Assembly: GCA_050874665.1 (NCBI GenBank)
Contig: JBNMLC010000004.1
Location: forward strand, 1 to 64,000
Direction: 5' to 3'
DNA length: 64,000 nt
DNA from: RUG11237 sp050874665
Lineage (GTDB): Bacteria > Bacillota > Clostridia > Lachnospirales > Lachnospiraceae
A program made the position numbers and the translations under genes. Each line of letters opens with the position of its first letter. Within the stretch, counting starts at the first letter, position 1. Under the pieces are notes generated by a model. That model was not told where the DNA came from. It ran no database searches and was given only the letters and a program-made list of their open reading frames with translations. Below, one piece after another: positions 52,514-61,988 of this stretch.

Positions 52514-54045
52514 TACTTTTCCACCTTTTCAAACTGAATATCTGATATTTCAAACACTTCTGTAATTTTTACTGTTTCTTCTCCTTTTCGATGTAAACGA
52601 AAACAAATTTCATCATAATCATTTTGTCTTTGCAAGATATCATGCACGATTTCTTCAAAAAAAGTGTCAGGTTTTTCGCGAATCTCTTTTACCGAGTACG
52701 TGTCTTTCTGACACATATGAACCAAAAACGTATAGTAATCTGCATTTTTCAGCGCACCCGCTCCAAATGTTTCTGTCAATTCTTCATTCAACTGACCTAA
52801 GGAAAATGTGTGTTCTTTTTGCAGTTTTTCCAAAAGGACTCTCACAATAAATTCAAAATTATTGCTGATTCTTTCCTCCTCTAATTCGTCCTCGTACACA
52901 TATGCTTCCTCTTCTCCCCTTATAACAGCTTCCGTTTCTTCCTGATTTTCTCCTTTCAGATTGATTAGGTTTTCTGTCTGAGCGAGAGAAAACTGTTTCT
53001 TAATATTAAGCTGCAGCAAAGGCTTTATTAAAGCTTCCATCGCTTCGACATTATCATTCTCCATCATTTTATTCATCGCATGAGTAAAATCGAAGGAGTT
53101 ACGCAATGTACTTAACTTTGACTTTTTTACAATTTCATCTGCCTGAAGCTGCAAGGTTGTACATAAAGAAAGAAGTTCGCTGTGTTTATACATAGCCTTT
53201 TTTATTTCCAATTCCAACGTATAGATTTCATCCATCATAGCAAAAAAACGTGCGTTTTCTTTACCTTTTTTATCTAATTCAGCCTTTTGCAGCGCTTTTT
53301 CAATTAGTTCACTGTTTTTCTTAAACAACCGCTGCTCTTCGTCAAACCACTTTGTAATATCATTTACATAAGCCTCATATACCTTTTTTCCCTCAAAAAC
53401 ATCTGCGCTGAGCATAACGAGTACTTCATTTCGCCTTAATTTCAGTTTTGTAACTTCCCTGTTAATTCTTTTTACAACTTCAATACCCCCCTTAAAATTC
53501 TGGGTATCAATAAGCTTACTAAGCAGAAGTTGTTCTACACTAATACTGCTTTCTTCCTTAATTTCTTTCGTATCCAGATAAAATTCTATGGCATCCGATG
53601 TGATTTTGTAAAATAACACACTGTCTACAATTGTACTTTCTATTAATTTCATACGAATGCTTTTCTTTTGGTGGTCTTTGGGATCAAAATATTCAAAAGA
53701 AAACGGCTTTCCTTCGTTAAGCAATTTATCGAATAAATACGCACATAATTCTTTTTCTTCTTCTTCGGCAATTTTTAATTCAAAATCTCTTGCCAAAATA
53801 GTATGCATAAAGCTTTGATATTCTGAATAAGTAACATCTTTGTCTTTTAAATTATTTTCGTCAATAAAAAAACGCAAAACCGCCATAGTAATATATCCCA
53901 TATCCAGGCAAGAATACTTTCCCTCCTTCCACTGCAGCAAAGAATTGTCTGCCAGCTTAAAGTAAGGATAATATTTTTTTATATTTTGAATTCTCTCTTT
54001 GTGCTCCTGTATGATGTCCTGCATCATAATATATTCTTCCGTCAT
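52513..54045 (-). CDS. JetA/MksF-like kleisin subunit (DUF5716-like)
   Basis: 510 residues, soluble and strongly helical: an N-terminal winged-helix-like domain (about 1-130), a central coiled coil (about 215-330), and a C-terminal domain that includes a second winged-helix-like part. This is the layout of MksF/JetA kleisins, and proteins of this type are annotated as Wadjet JetA family in Lachnospiraceae. The ATG has AGGAG 9 nt upstream. It is the first gene of the three-gene operon and follows a terminator after the cysteine-repeat gene. Confidence 0.68.
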   Translation of the reverse strand: MTEEYIMMQDIIQEHKERIQNIKKYYPYFKLADNSLLQWKEGKYSCLDMGYITMAVLRFFIDENNLKDKDVTYSEYQSFMHTILARDFELKIAEEEEKELCAYLFDKLLNEGKPFSFEYFDPKDHQKKSIRMKLIESTIVDSVLFYKITSDAIEFYLDTKEIKEESSISVEQLLLSKLIDTQNFKGGIEVVKRINREVTKLKLRRNEVLVMLSADVFEGKKVYEAYVNDITKWFDEEQRLFKKNSELIEKALQKAELDKKGKENARFFAMMDEIYTLELEIKKAMYKHSELLSLCTTLQLQADEIVKKSKLSTLRNSFDFTHAMNKMMENDNVEAMEALIKPLLQLNIKKQFSLAQTENLINLKGENQEETEAVIRGEEEAYVYEDELEEERISNNFEFIVRVLLEKLQKEHTFSLGQLNEELTETFGAGALKNADYYTFLVHMCQKDTYSVKEIREKPDTFFEEIVHDILQRQNDYDEICFRLHRKGEETVKITEVFEISDIQFEKVEK

Positions 54046-54071
54046 ACGTCAACTCCTATAAGCACATAACA

Positions 54072-54108
54072 AAAGAAAAAGATGAGGAATGTTCCCCACC
54101 CTTTTCTT
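54072..54108 (-). terminator. terminator after the cysteine-repeat gene
   Basis: AAAAGGGTGGGGA/TCCTCATCTTTT, an imperfect stem followed by a T-rich run on the minus strand, between the cysteine-repeat gene and the JetA-like gene. Confidence 0.5.
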
Positions 54109-54118
54109 CTATGCCACA

Positions 54119-54469
54119 TTATTTATTCAGCGGACATGTCTTTGTTCTTTTGGTATTGCAGTCCTGAATCCGCCCAGAGGAACAGCTTACCAGTTCACCT
54201 TTCAAAAAACAAAATCCATTTTTTACCTCTGCATTTTGTTCTTGATCTTCTAAAGGGCATTTACTCAACTTTTTTGTCATGCAATCCAGGACGCGCCCCG
54301 AAATGCATTCCACCAGCTCACCTTTCACGCAGCAAAAGGATTTCGTTTTCTCTTGTTTCATTTTCTTCTCGATTGGACATTCTTTGACTCTCTTAATATT
54401 ACAGTCCTGAATACGGCCCGGAGAACAATCCACCAGTTCACCTTTTAAAAAGCAAAATCCCTGCCCCAT
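54119..54469 (-). CDS. three-repeat cysteine-rich small protein, 116 aa
   Basis: 116 residues made of three copies of one unit, with little else. Each unit reads like FCFLKGELVDCSPGRIQDC...CP and has Cys spacing C-x8-C-x7-C-x7-C-P; the second has one extra Cys. Twelve spaced cysteines without a signal peptide suggest metal binding in the cytoplasm, though disulfides after export are possible. The start has AAGGTGAT 4 nt upstream. It lies just upstream of the SMC-like operon, across a weak terminator. I do not recognise the family. Confidence 0.7.
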   Translation of the reverse strand: MGQGFCFLKGELVDCSPGRIQDCNIKRVKECPIEKKMKQEKTKSFCCVKGELVECISGRVLDCMTKKLSKCPLEDQEQNAEVKNGFCFLKGELVSCSSGRIQDCNTKRTKTCPLNK

Positions 54470-54536
54470 TAAATCACCTTAATTCTTTTTAGAATGACTT
54501 GATTATAACACACTTTTATATTTTAGAATAGCCTTT

Positions 54537-57083
54537 TTATGGATTATTTTTTATCATGCATAAGAGATGTTTTCTCGCCTCTTCATACTGAAATTCCTGT
54601 ATCTGATTTACAATAGTATTAAGCTCTTCGTTCATCTCTAAATGTTTAATAATTTCAAGGGCACCCTCCCCGTCAAAATCTTGTAATGCCGTTATGGTTT
54701 CTTTGATTATGTCCACTTTCGTTTCGCTACTCTTTGTTGTTATTTTTTCATTTTTAATATATTTTTCTAAAATATCCAACAGTTTTTCTGTTTGTATCGG
54801 TTTTGATAAATAATCGGTAAATCCCTCTGACAAATACACATTCTTTGCTCCACGAATGGCATTTGCCGTAAGTGCAATTACCGGTACCGAAAAGTCCTTT
54901 ATTTCTCTCTTTACAAGCTTTAAGGTTTCAATTCCGTCCAGACCGGGCATCATATGATCTAAAAAAATAAGCTGGTACTCTTGTTTTTTTATTTTTCCTA
55001 ATGCCTCTTCACCACTGTATGCCACATCTACCTTAACTCCATATGGCTTTATAAGCCCTGCCGCAACTCTCACATTTAACTCATTATCATCCACGACTAA
55101 TACATGGGCCGCAGGTGCATAAAAGTTCTCTGCTGCCTTACATTGTTGCTTCTTTTGGGTTTTCTTTTTTACCGCTTCTCCATAAGTTACTTTTTCATCT
55201 TCTATTTTCTGTGGAATCCTTGCAGTAAAAGTACTTCCCTTTCCATACTGGCTGACAACACAAATGCTGCCGCCCATCATGGAACATAACTGTTTACAAA
55301 TAGACAATCCAAGTCCCGTTCCCTCGATTTTATTATTTATCTGTAAATCTACCCTCTGAAAGCTTTCAAACAATCGTTCTATATCCTTTTGCTGAATTCC
55401 AATCCCGGTATCCTCCACAGCCATAGACAGCCATGCAATATCATCAACCTTTTCCCACCGAAGCCGCAATGTAATACTTCCTTCTTTTGTGAATTTTACT
55501 GCGTTTCCTAACAAATTGATAAGAATCTGTCTGATTCGCACTTCATCACCATATAACATATCCGGTATTGTTTCATCGATATCTTGTATAAATGCTATCG
55601 ACTTGTCATTCATACGAAAACGTATCATATTGTGCACATCATAAATTAGAGAAGATAACCGGTAAGAATTGGGAACAATTTCCATTTTTCCTGATTCAAT
55701 TTTTGAAAAATCCAAGATGTCATTGATGATTGACAATAATGTATTTCCTGCACTCTGAATACTCATAATTTCTTCTTTTACAGAATCATTGAGGTCCTCA
55801 TGCTGCAAAATAATTTCACTCATTCCCATAACCGCATTCATGGGAGTTCGAATTTCATGAGACATGTTTGCAAGAAACTGACTCTTTGCCCGATTCGCCT
55901 GAATTGCCTCACGCTGTTTTTTTTCCTGTAGCGTAATTAGTTTTACTGACAAATATCCCATAATACATAAGAACAATGCCAATCCTATACTAATATATCT
56001 TCCAGCAACTCCACTTTCATTTAATTTATAAGAAAAAAGTTCCGCAAAGAAGCCAGCAATAATAACTATAAGTCCCACAGTGACTTCTATCATTTCATTT
56101 CTGTAAGTCCCCAGTAAATCCCGAAATACTGATCTCATAATAAGTATTATGGATACCACATAAATTGCAATAGTAACGGACAACGCTTCCATGAAATCTA
56201 CTCTATTTAACAACTGCAGAATTACTCTTACAAAAAAATATGCCAAATCGACTATTGTCAGAGTATAATACAGCTTTATATGCCGGTATTTTTGCATTTC
56301 ATTTAGATACATGATGAACGGAACCGGTATGATTAATAATAAAGTATACGTTATCACATCAGCACTGACCGTATCACGCAGATAAAACTGCCGCATAGGT
56401 GACTGCAGCAGAATCCAGCCGGAAGTCATGACAACAAATGCTCCAAGATAACCTATTCCCGTCCCTTTTCTCACTCCCTTAGGATAAATGACTCCTAAAA
56501 TTCCAAATAAAATACCCACAAATAATACAATAAATGCAATAATTGTATGAACACCGCTGTCACGCAGAATCTTAGTAAAAACTCCTGCCTGAGTACCTAT
56601 TCCAATTTCATTTAAAACTCCCCGATAATCATTATAATTGCTTGTGTATGTGATTTTGATTTCTTTTCCTCTATCCTCACTCGATACCGGAATAATTACA
56701 TAAATACTTGCAGATGTATTTCCAAAAATTCTCTCTGCTGAATCACTGTAGCGAGTCCTGATTTCGCCTCCGATCCAGACACAAAAATCCTGTCTGGATC
56801 CCTTCATTAATAAATAATCTTTATTTTTAATTCCCTCAGGCAATTTTCGAAAAATTACAACCTCTGATACCTTAGATGCATCATATTTTGTCGGAAGATG
56901 AATATCCTTTGTACTTCCATCTGCCTGAATAAGTTTCCAGGACTGATTCATGGTATAAAAATCTCTCGACCAGAAGGAATACGTTCCCTCCGAAGATGCC
57001 TGAAAGAATATTATGATGCTTGCTGCTCCTAACACAATCATCCACAGCAATACAGTGATTACTCTTCTCCACTGCTCATACAT
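54537..57083 (-). CDS. hybrid sensor histidine kinase with 7TM sensor and receiver
   Basis: 848 residues. A signal/anchor helix (about 10-30), an extracellular beta-rich domain (about 35-175, DISM-like), seven membrane segments (about 180-385), then HisKA with phospho-His in FLANMSHEIRTPMNAVMG (about 410), HATPase with N-box LINLLGNAVKFTKEG and GTGLGLSICKQL, and a receiver domain with Asp in IFLDHMMPGLDG (about 710). The tail (about 780-848) is helical but has no obvious Hpt histidine. It lies downstream of pullulanase and the LytTR regulator on the same strand. Confidence 0.92.
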   Translation of the reverse strand: MYEQWRRVITVLLWMIVLGAASIIIFFQASSEGTYSFWSRDFYTMNQSWKLIQADGSTKDIHLPTKYDASKVSEVVIFRKLPEGIKNKDYLLMKGSRQDFCVWIGGEIRTRYSDSAERIFGNTSASIYVIIPVSSEDRGKEIKITYTSNYNDYRGVLNEIGIGTQAGVFTKILRDSGVHTIIAFIVLFVGILFGILGVIYPKGVRKGTGIGYLGAFVVMTSGWILLQSPMRQFYLRDTVSADVITYTLLLIIPVPFIMYLNEMQKYRHIKLYYTLTIVDLAYFFVRVILQLLNRVDFMEALSVTIAIYVVSIILIMRSVFRDLLGTYRNEMIEVTVGLIVIIAGFFAELFSYKLNESGVAGRYISIGLALFLCIMGYLSVKLITLQEKKQREAIQANRAKSQFLANMSHEIRTPMNAVMGMSEIILQHEDLNDSVKEEIMSIQSAGNTLLSIINDILDFSKIESGKMEIVPNSYRLSSLIYDVHNMIRFRMNDKSIAFIQDIDETIPDMLYGDEVRIRQILINLLGNAVKFTKEGSITLRLRWEKVDDIAWLSMAVEDTGIGIQQKDIERLFESFQRVDLQINNKIEGTGLGLSICKQLCSMMGGSICVVSQYGKGSTFTARIPQKIEDEKVTYGEAVKKKTQKKQQCKAAENFYAPAAHVLVVDDNELNVRVAAGLIKPYGVKVDVAYSGEEALGKIKKQEYQLIFLDHMMPGLDGIETLKLVKREIKDFSVPVIALTANAIRGAKNVYLSEGFTDYLSKPIQTEKLLDILEKYIKNEKITTKSSETKVDIIKETITALQDFDGEGALEIIKHLEMNEELNTIVNQIQEFQYEEARKHLLCMIKNNP

Positions 57084-57132
57084 ATGAATCCCCCATCATT
57101 TTACCTGATCTGCTCTATCGTAAGTCTATAGA

Positions 57133-59088
57133 TTACTTTATCTTTTTTAACACTACAACAGACACCGGAGCTACCATAACGTTCTGTTCTGCCTTTTCTA
57201 ATATTTTGGTACCTGCCTGCATCTTATTTACATAAACACCAAAAATCCCCTCCGGAAGCTCTAGCGTCACTTCTTTTTCTGTTGCATTATATGCAATAAA
57301 CAACTCTTCCTCCTGATATTTAATTGTATAAGAAACTACCCCCGGAAGAATCGGTAAAAACTCAATACTCTGTTCCACTTCCTCTTTTGTTTGAAGACGA
57401 AGTGCCTTATTTTCTTTTCGGAAAGCAATGAGTCCCTGATAGTAAGCGAAACTATCCAGATTTTCCTTTTTGTGACTCCACTTAATGCTGTTGATTTTAT
57501 CACTGCTCTTAAAACTGTTGTCCTCATACCCAAATTCTTTGGTTTCATCTGGCTTACTTCTTAATATTTCCTCACCTGCATGAATAAAAGGAATTCCTTG
57601 CGAAGTAAGAATAATTGCAATGGCAAGGTGATTCATTGCTTTCAATTCTTCTGCAGTTTTTCCCTTGTTAGATACCGCTAACTTGTCCCATAAAGTATAA
57701 TTATCATGGCAGGAGGTATAATTTACACACTGTGCCGGTGAAGCTGCCCACGGTTTTGGAATTTCCTGCTTATGAACCGTATTATTCTGGTATAACTGAC
57801 TATGTCCTACGGCCCCCGTAACACCAAATTGAATCAATTCTTCTAGGCCTGGCTCGCCGCTGACAAATCCCTTTTCTAATTCTTCAAACACACTTCCCTT
57901 TATTGCATCTCTGATATCATCACTGAAAGCTGCAATTCCCGGCATACGATAGGTATATTTCTTTAATGCACGTTCTTTTTCTGGTAGCAGTGACTCATCC
58001 GCAGCCCAGCCCTCTCCGTAAATAAGAATATTTTCGTCCACTTCATTTAATGCTTTTCTAATTTCGTTCATAGTAGTAATGTCATGAATTGCCATTAAGT
58101 CAAAACGGAAACCGTCAATATGATATTCCTCTGCCCAATATTTTAAAGAATCTATCATAAACTTGCGAACCATGAGGTGATTAGAAGCCGTTTCATTCCC
58201 GCACGCAGAAGCATCACTGAACTTATCTCCGTTCATGCGAAAGAAATAATTCGGAACTATTTTCTGATAGCAGAATTCCTCCGCATCAAATACATGATTA
58301 TAAACTACATCCATTACCACACAAATGCCATTCTTGTGAAGTGCCTGCACCATTTCCTTAAATTCTCTGATTCGTACTTCGCCATGAAATGGGTCGGTCG
58401 AATAGGAACCTTCCGGCACGTTATAATTCACCGGATCATATCCCCAGTTATACTGTGGCGTTTCTAACTTAGTTTCATCTACCGAACCATAATCAAACGT
58501 CGGCATTAAATGTACGTGGGTAACACCAAGCTCTTTGATATGAGCTACACCTGTCTTTAAATTATCTGCATTTACTGTTCCTTCTTCCGTGAATGCTTTA
58601 TATTTTCCTTTGTATTTCATTCCTGAGGATTCATCAATAGAAAAATCTCTAATATGCAGTTCATAAAGTACTGCGTCCGGTGTATTTATTTTCTTTGGTC
58701 TTTCTTCATTCACAAATCCTTCTGGATTCGTGGTGCTTAAATCTACTACCATACCACGAACGCCATTTGCTCCTACTGCCCTCGCATATGGATCTACCGC
58801 TTCTCTTTCTTTACCATTTACTTTTGCCGTATAAGTATAGTATTTTTTATGCAAATCTCCTGGAACTGTGATTTTGTAAGTTCCGCTTTCCGCCGGTTTC
58901 ATTTCTACCCTTTTATATGCTTCTCCCTGAAGACCGTCTTCATACAGATTTAAAACTACCGATTCCGCTGTAGGTGCATATACGCAAAAGGAAGTATTTT
59001 CTTTCGAATATACACTTCCTAAATCACACCCTGTATAAGTATATTTTTTTTCAAATTCTTTTGATAAATAAACTGTTTTTTCCTGCAT
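57133..59088 (-). CDS. pulA: type I pullulanase
   Basis: 651 residues. A CBM48-type N-terminal domain (about 15-110) precedes a GH13 domain with the pullulanase signature YNWGYDPVNYNVPEGSY and the catalytic regions VMDVVYNHVF, GFRFDLMAIHD (nucleophile Asp, about 335), LIYGEGW (acid Glu, about 364) and YTSCHDNYTLWD. No signal peptide, so it acts in the cytoplasm and removes alpha-1,6 branches from imported maltooligosaccharides or glycogen, the reverse of the glgB at 40989-42908. It lies 24 bp after the LytTR regulator gene on the same strand. Confidence 0.95.
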   Translation of the reverse strand: MQEKTVYLSKEFEKKYTYTGCDLGSVYSKENTSFCVYAPTAESVVLNLYEDGLQGEAYKRVEMKPAESGTYKITVPGDLHKKYYTYTAKVNGKEREAVDPYARAVGANGVRGMVVDLSTTNPEGFVNEERPKKINTPDAVLYELHIRDFSIDESSGMKYKGKYKAFTEEGTVNADNLKTGVAHIKELGVTHVHLMPTFDYGSVDETKLETPQYNWGYDPVNYNVPEGSYSTDPFHGEVRIREFKEMVQALHKNGICVVMDVVYNHVFDAEEFCYQKIVPNYFFRMNGDKFSDASACGNETASNHLMVRKFMIDSLKYWAEEYHIDGFRFDLMAIHDITTMNEIRKALNEVDENILIYGEGWAADESLLPEKERALKKYTYRMPGIAAFSDDIRDAIKGSVFEELEKGFVSGEPGLEELIQFGVTGAVGHSQLYQNNTVHKQEIPKPWAASPAQCVNYTSCHDNYTLWDKLAVSNKGKTAEELKAMNHLAIAIILTSQGIPFIHAGEEILRSKPDETKEFGYEDNSFKSSDKINSIKWSHKKENLDSFAYYQGLIAFRKENKALRLQTKEEVEQSIEFLPILPGVVSYTIKYQEEELFIAYNATEKEVTLELPEGIFGVYVNKMQAGTKILEKAEQNVMVAPVSVVVLKKIK

Positions 59089-59112
59089 ACCTGCTCCTTT
59101 ATTACTCCTTTA

Positions 59113-59805
59113 TTATTTGATATATTCCAACAATTCTTTTTGTGCCGCTTTATACATATTCTTTGCAATGGGAACTACTTGTCCGTTTAACATGCTGAAA
59201 TCATATTTCTCAATTTCCTGTACATATTCTAGATTGACAATATAATCTTTGTGACATTGAAAAAACTTTTTTCCCTCTAAAATAGGAAATAAATCCTCCA
59301 ACGAATCCAGTGTGCATATGGCATAGTTTTCTCCATAGACTCTGATTGCATTGTAAATATGCTCTACAAAATAAATATCTTCTGGATGTATTTCAATTTC
59401 AACGTCATCCTTTGTAATTGTAATCGATTCTCTAGAGAAAAATTCAAGAACACATTTACGAAAAATTTCCTTTATTTCAACCTCTTTCACAGGTTTCATA
59501 ATCACGTAAGCATCCATGCTTTCATAACTCTTTTTTGCTTCCTCATTTTCGGCTACAAACACTATGTCTGCATTGTTTCCGCTGCTTTTCACTTTTTTCA
59601 CAAAGTCAACGCCATTTACACCTTCTGAAGAATAATCCAGCACAAACAATTGATAATGATTATCCATATTGCTTTCTAATTCTTTGATACTCTCATAAAT
59701 GTCAACTTCATAATTGAGTTCTTCCATGTCTAAAAGTTCCTTTAGATAATCCTCGTAAACTCTTGCATATACCTTTTGATCTTCCAAAATTGCTACCCTG
59801 TACAT
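59113..59805 (-). CDS. LytTR-type response regulator
   Basis: 230 residues. The receiver domain (about 1-120) has the acceptor Asp in LFVLDYSSEGVNGVDF and switch Lys in YVIMKPVKE; the LytTR DNA-binding domain (about 130-230) has the usual EDIYFVEHIYNAIRVY and FFQCHKDYIVNLEYVQEIEKYDF. LytTR regulators often control production of peptides, surface proteins or virulence factors. The next gene downstream is pullulanase, followed by a hybrid kinase that has its own receiver; no AgrC-type kinase is adjacent. A small basic ORF (59838-59975) lies 32 bp upstream. Confidence 0.92.
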   Translation of the reverse strand: MYRVAILEDQKVYARVYEDYLKELLDMEELNYEVDIYESIKELESNMDNHYQLFVLDYSSEGVNGVDFVKKVKSSGNNADIVFVAENEEAKKSYESMDAYVIMKPVKEVEIKEIFRKCVLEFFSRESITITKDDVEIEIHPEDIYFVEHIYNAIRVYGENYAICTLDSLEDLFPILEGKKFFQCHKDYIVNLEYVQEIEKYDFSMLNGQVVPIAKNMYKAAQKELLEYIK

Positions 59806-59837
59806 TTGCTTACTCCCTTTCTCTAAAACTATACCCT

Positions 59838-59975
59838 TTATTTTTCTTTTGGATTTAATATATCCTTTACTTCTTTACCTGCTTTATTTATGGCAAGAAG
59901 TTTCTTGCTCAGATTCATCTTATTCCCCATCTGATAACTTGCCTTCATTATAATTTGTTTGAAGTTTCTTCTCAT
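59838..59975 (-). CDS. small basic protein, 45 aa
   Basis: 45 residues, very basic (MRRNFKQIIMKAS at the start, KAGKEVKDILNPKEK at the end), predicted helical, no Cys. AGGAG lies 8 nt before the ATG. It is between trmB and the LytTR regulator on the same strand, 32 bp from the latter. It could be a leader peptide, a small RNA- or membrane-binding protein, or a signal precursor. The ribosome site and length support translation, but the family is unknown. Confidence 0.5.
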   Translation of the reverse strand: MRRNFKQIIMKASYQMGNKMNLSKKLLAINKAGKEVKDILNPKEK

Positions 59976-59990
59976 CCCCGTCACTCCTGA

Positions 59991-60629
59991 TTATCTATAT
60001 ATAATCATTTTATGAATCGGGTTCCCCATTGATGAAAATTTTTCTTCATACTCTGTCATAATATTTCCTTCATTCATGCTTTCATCATGATGAAGATCAA
60101 AGGTATGCTGTTGTATTTTCCAGCCTGCCTCTTTTGCTTCTTCTAAAGAAAATTCAAATAGACCACGATTGTCCGTCTTAAATTCCACTCTTCCGTCTTT
60201 TTTTAATATTTTATCATATCTTGTCAAGAATTCTCTTGAAGTCAAACGCCTTTTAGCATGTCGGTCCTTTGGCCACGGATCTGAAAAGTTAAGATAAATC
60301 TTATCCACCTCTCCCGGTGCAAAAATATCCTCTAGTGTTCTGGCATCAATACAAAGAAAATATAGATTTGTAAGTTCAGTTTCCTCATGCTTTTGTAATG
60401 CTCTAAGCAGTACACTGGAATATCTCTCTATACCGATAAAATTAATCTCTTTCTTCTGTCGTGCCAACTCCATAATAAACTGACCCTTACCCATACCAAT
60501 TTCTATCTGTATTGGGTGATTATTCTGGAATATTTCATTCCATCTTCCTTTATATTCTTCCGGATTTTTGATAACAAATTCATTTGCCTCAATAACTTCT
60601 CCGGCACCTTTTATATTTCGAAGCCGCAT
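59991..60629 (-). CDS. trmB: tRNA (guanine-N7-)-methyltransferase
   Basis: 212 residues, full length. It makes m7G46 in tRNA using SAM. Visible signatures: SAM site EIGMGKGQFIMELA (about 43-56), FIGIERYSSVLLRAL and the family motif NFSDPWPKDRHAKRRLT (about 118-134). It probably ends a transcript that starts with pheA, 44 bp upstream on the same strand. Confidence 0.95.
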   Translation of the reverse strand: MRLRNIKGAGEVIEANEFVIKNPEEYKGRWNEIFQNNHPIQIEIGMGKGQFIMELARQKKEINFIGIERYSSVLLRALQKHEETELTNLYFLCIDARTLEDIFAPGEVDKIYLNFSDPWPKDRHAKRRLTSREFLTRYDKILKKDGRVEFKTDNRGLFEFSLEEAKEAGWKIQQHTFDLHHDESMNEGNIMTEYEEKFSSMGNPIHKMIIYR

Positions 60630-60673
60630 ATCATTACTCCTTGCTGATTTTAATTTTTAATATCTTCTATAAC

Positions 60674-61801
60674 TTAATAATTTCCAAAAATAATCAGATT
60701 TCTGGTCTCTTCCTTCAAGCTTCCAAGTGCATTTTGAATTGCACTGTCTTCTAGGTTGCCCTCAAAATCTACAAAAAACCGATATTCCCAATTTTTCTTG
60801 CGAATTGGTCTGGATTCAATATTACAAAGATTAATTCCGTTATAAATAAAGTGTGATAACGTTTTGTAAAGGGAACCACTCTCATGAGGAATTTCAAAGC
60901 AGATACTTATCTTTCCTGCATTCTTTAAAAACTTTTTCTGATTACATACTATAATAAATCTTGTAGAGTTTAATTCACTGTCATTAACGCCTTCTTCTAA
61001 TATATTAAGGCCATAAACTTCTCCCGCATATCTTCCGGCAATGGCAGCCTGGCTCTTATCTCCCTCATCTGCTACTTTTTTTGCCGCAAATGCATTATTT
61101 TCCATGCTAATCTGTTTCCAGTTTTGTTTTCGCAAATAGCCCGCACTTTGCATCAAAGATTGAGGGTGGGAGTATACTGTTTTAATATCTTCTTTGGCCG
61201 CACCAGGAACTGTCAGCAGACACTGCTTGATTTCAATAATCTGTTCTGCCACTATGTAATTATTAAATTCCACTAACAAATCATAGATTTCACTTACAAC
61301 ACCTGCTGTTGAATTTTCAATTGGAAGCACTGCATAATCCGCTTTTCCCTCTGCAATTGCCTCCATTGCATTTCGAAATGTTTTTACATGAATGTTCTTT
61401 ACATCAGCACCAAAGTATTCTTTCATGGCAGCATAACTGTAAGACCCTTCCATTCCCTGAAATACCACAGTCGCATTTTCTTTATCTAAAGTATCCACCG
61501 GCTGAAAAGATGGCTTTTGCATAATTCCATGCTCTGCTAAAAGCTTATACTGATGCTTTCTGCTAATAGACATGATTTGTCCGAACAACTCGCCTACGCC
61601 TAAACGGTTAATTTCATTTTTCGTCATTGCCTGAACCGCTTCTATCTTTGCATCTTCCCGTTCCCGGTCAAATACTTTTTTCCCGGTTTCGATTTTATAT
61701 TCTGCTACATTTTTGCAAATTTCCATGCGTTCCTCAAAAAGACGCACCATCTCACTATCTATCTGATCTATTTCTTTTCTTAATTCCTGTAAATCTGCCA
61801 T
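60674..61801 (-). CDS. pheA: bifunctional chorismate mutase / prephenate dehydratase
   Basis: 375 residues with three parts in order: AroQ-type chorismate mutase (about 1-90, LRKEIDQIDSEMVRLFEERM), prephenate dehydratase (about 108-285, VVFQGMEGSYSYAAMKEYFG, VLPIENSTAGVV, and the catalytic NSTRFIIV) and an ACT domain (about 293-375, with ESRPIRKKNWEYRFFVDFEG), the phenylalanine feedback site. It makes phenylpyruvate from chorismate. The leader shows no T-box or attenuator that I can see. It shares the pathway with aroK at 18.9 kb. Confidence 0.95.
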   Translation of the reverse strand: MADLQELRKEIDQIDSEMVRLFEERMEICKNVAEYKIETGKKVFDREREDAKIEAVQAMTKNEINRLGVGELFGQIMSISRKHQYKLLAEHGIMQKPSFQPVDTLDKENATVVFQGMEGSYSYAAMKEYFGADVKNIHVKTFRNAMEAIAEGKADYAVLPIENSTAGVVSEIYDLLVEFNNYIVAEQIIEIKQCLLTVPGAAKEDIKTVYSHPQSLMQSAGYLRKQNWKQISMENNAFAAKKVADEGDKSQAAIAGRYAGEVYGLNILEEGVNDSELNSTRFIIVCNQKKFLKNAGKISICFEIPHESGSLYKTLSHFIYNGINLCNIESRPIRKKNWEYRFFVDFEGNLEDSAIQNALGSLKEETRNLIIFGNY

Positions 61802-61988
61802 AAAAATCTCCTTTATGCATAAATCTTAAACACTTATATTCTTCCTATTTAACCTACTTAATAAGATACAGCACTTCCTTATTATAATCAAGTAAAAAAC
61901 AATTTTTTTCCAGTGTCTTGCATTCTATTTCCAGAAATATTATAATAATTTCTATATGGCTATTTTAACGGGGGAGGATAAGATTATT

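Noticed and set aside
61802..61988. T-box or attenuator in the pheA leader
   Set aside because: I could find no T-box core sequence, terminator or Phe-rich leader peptide there.
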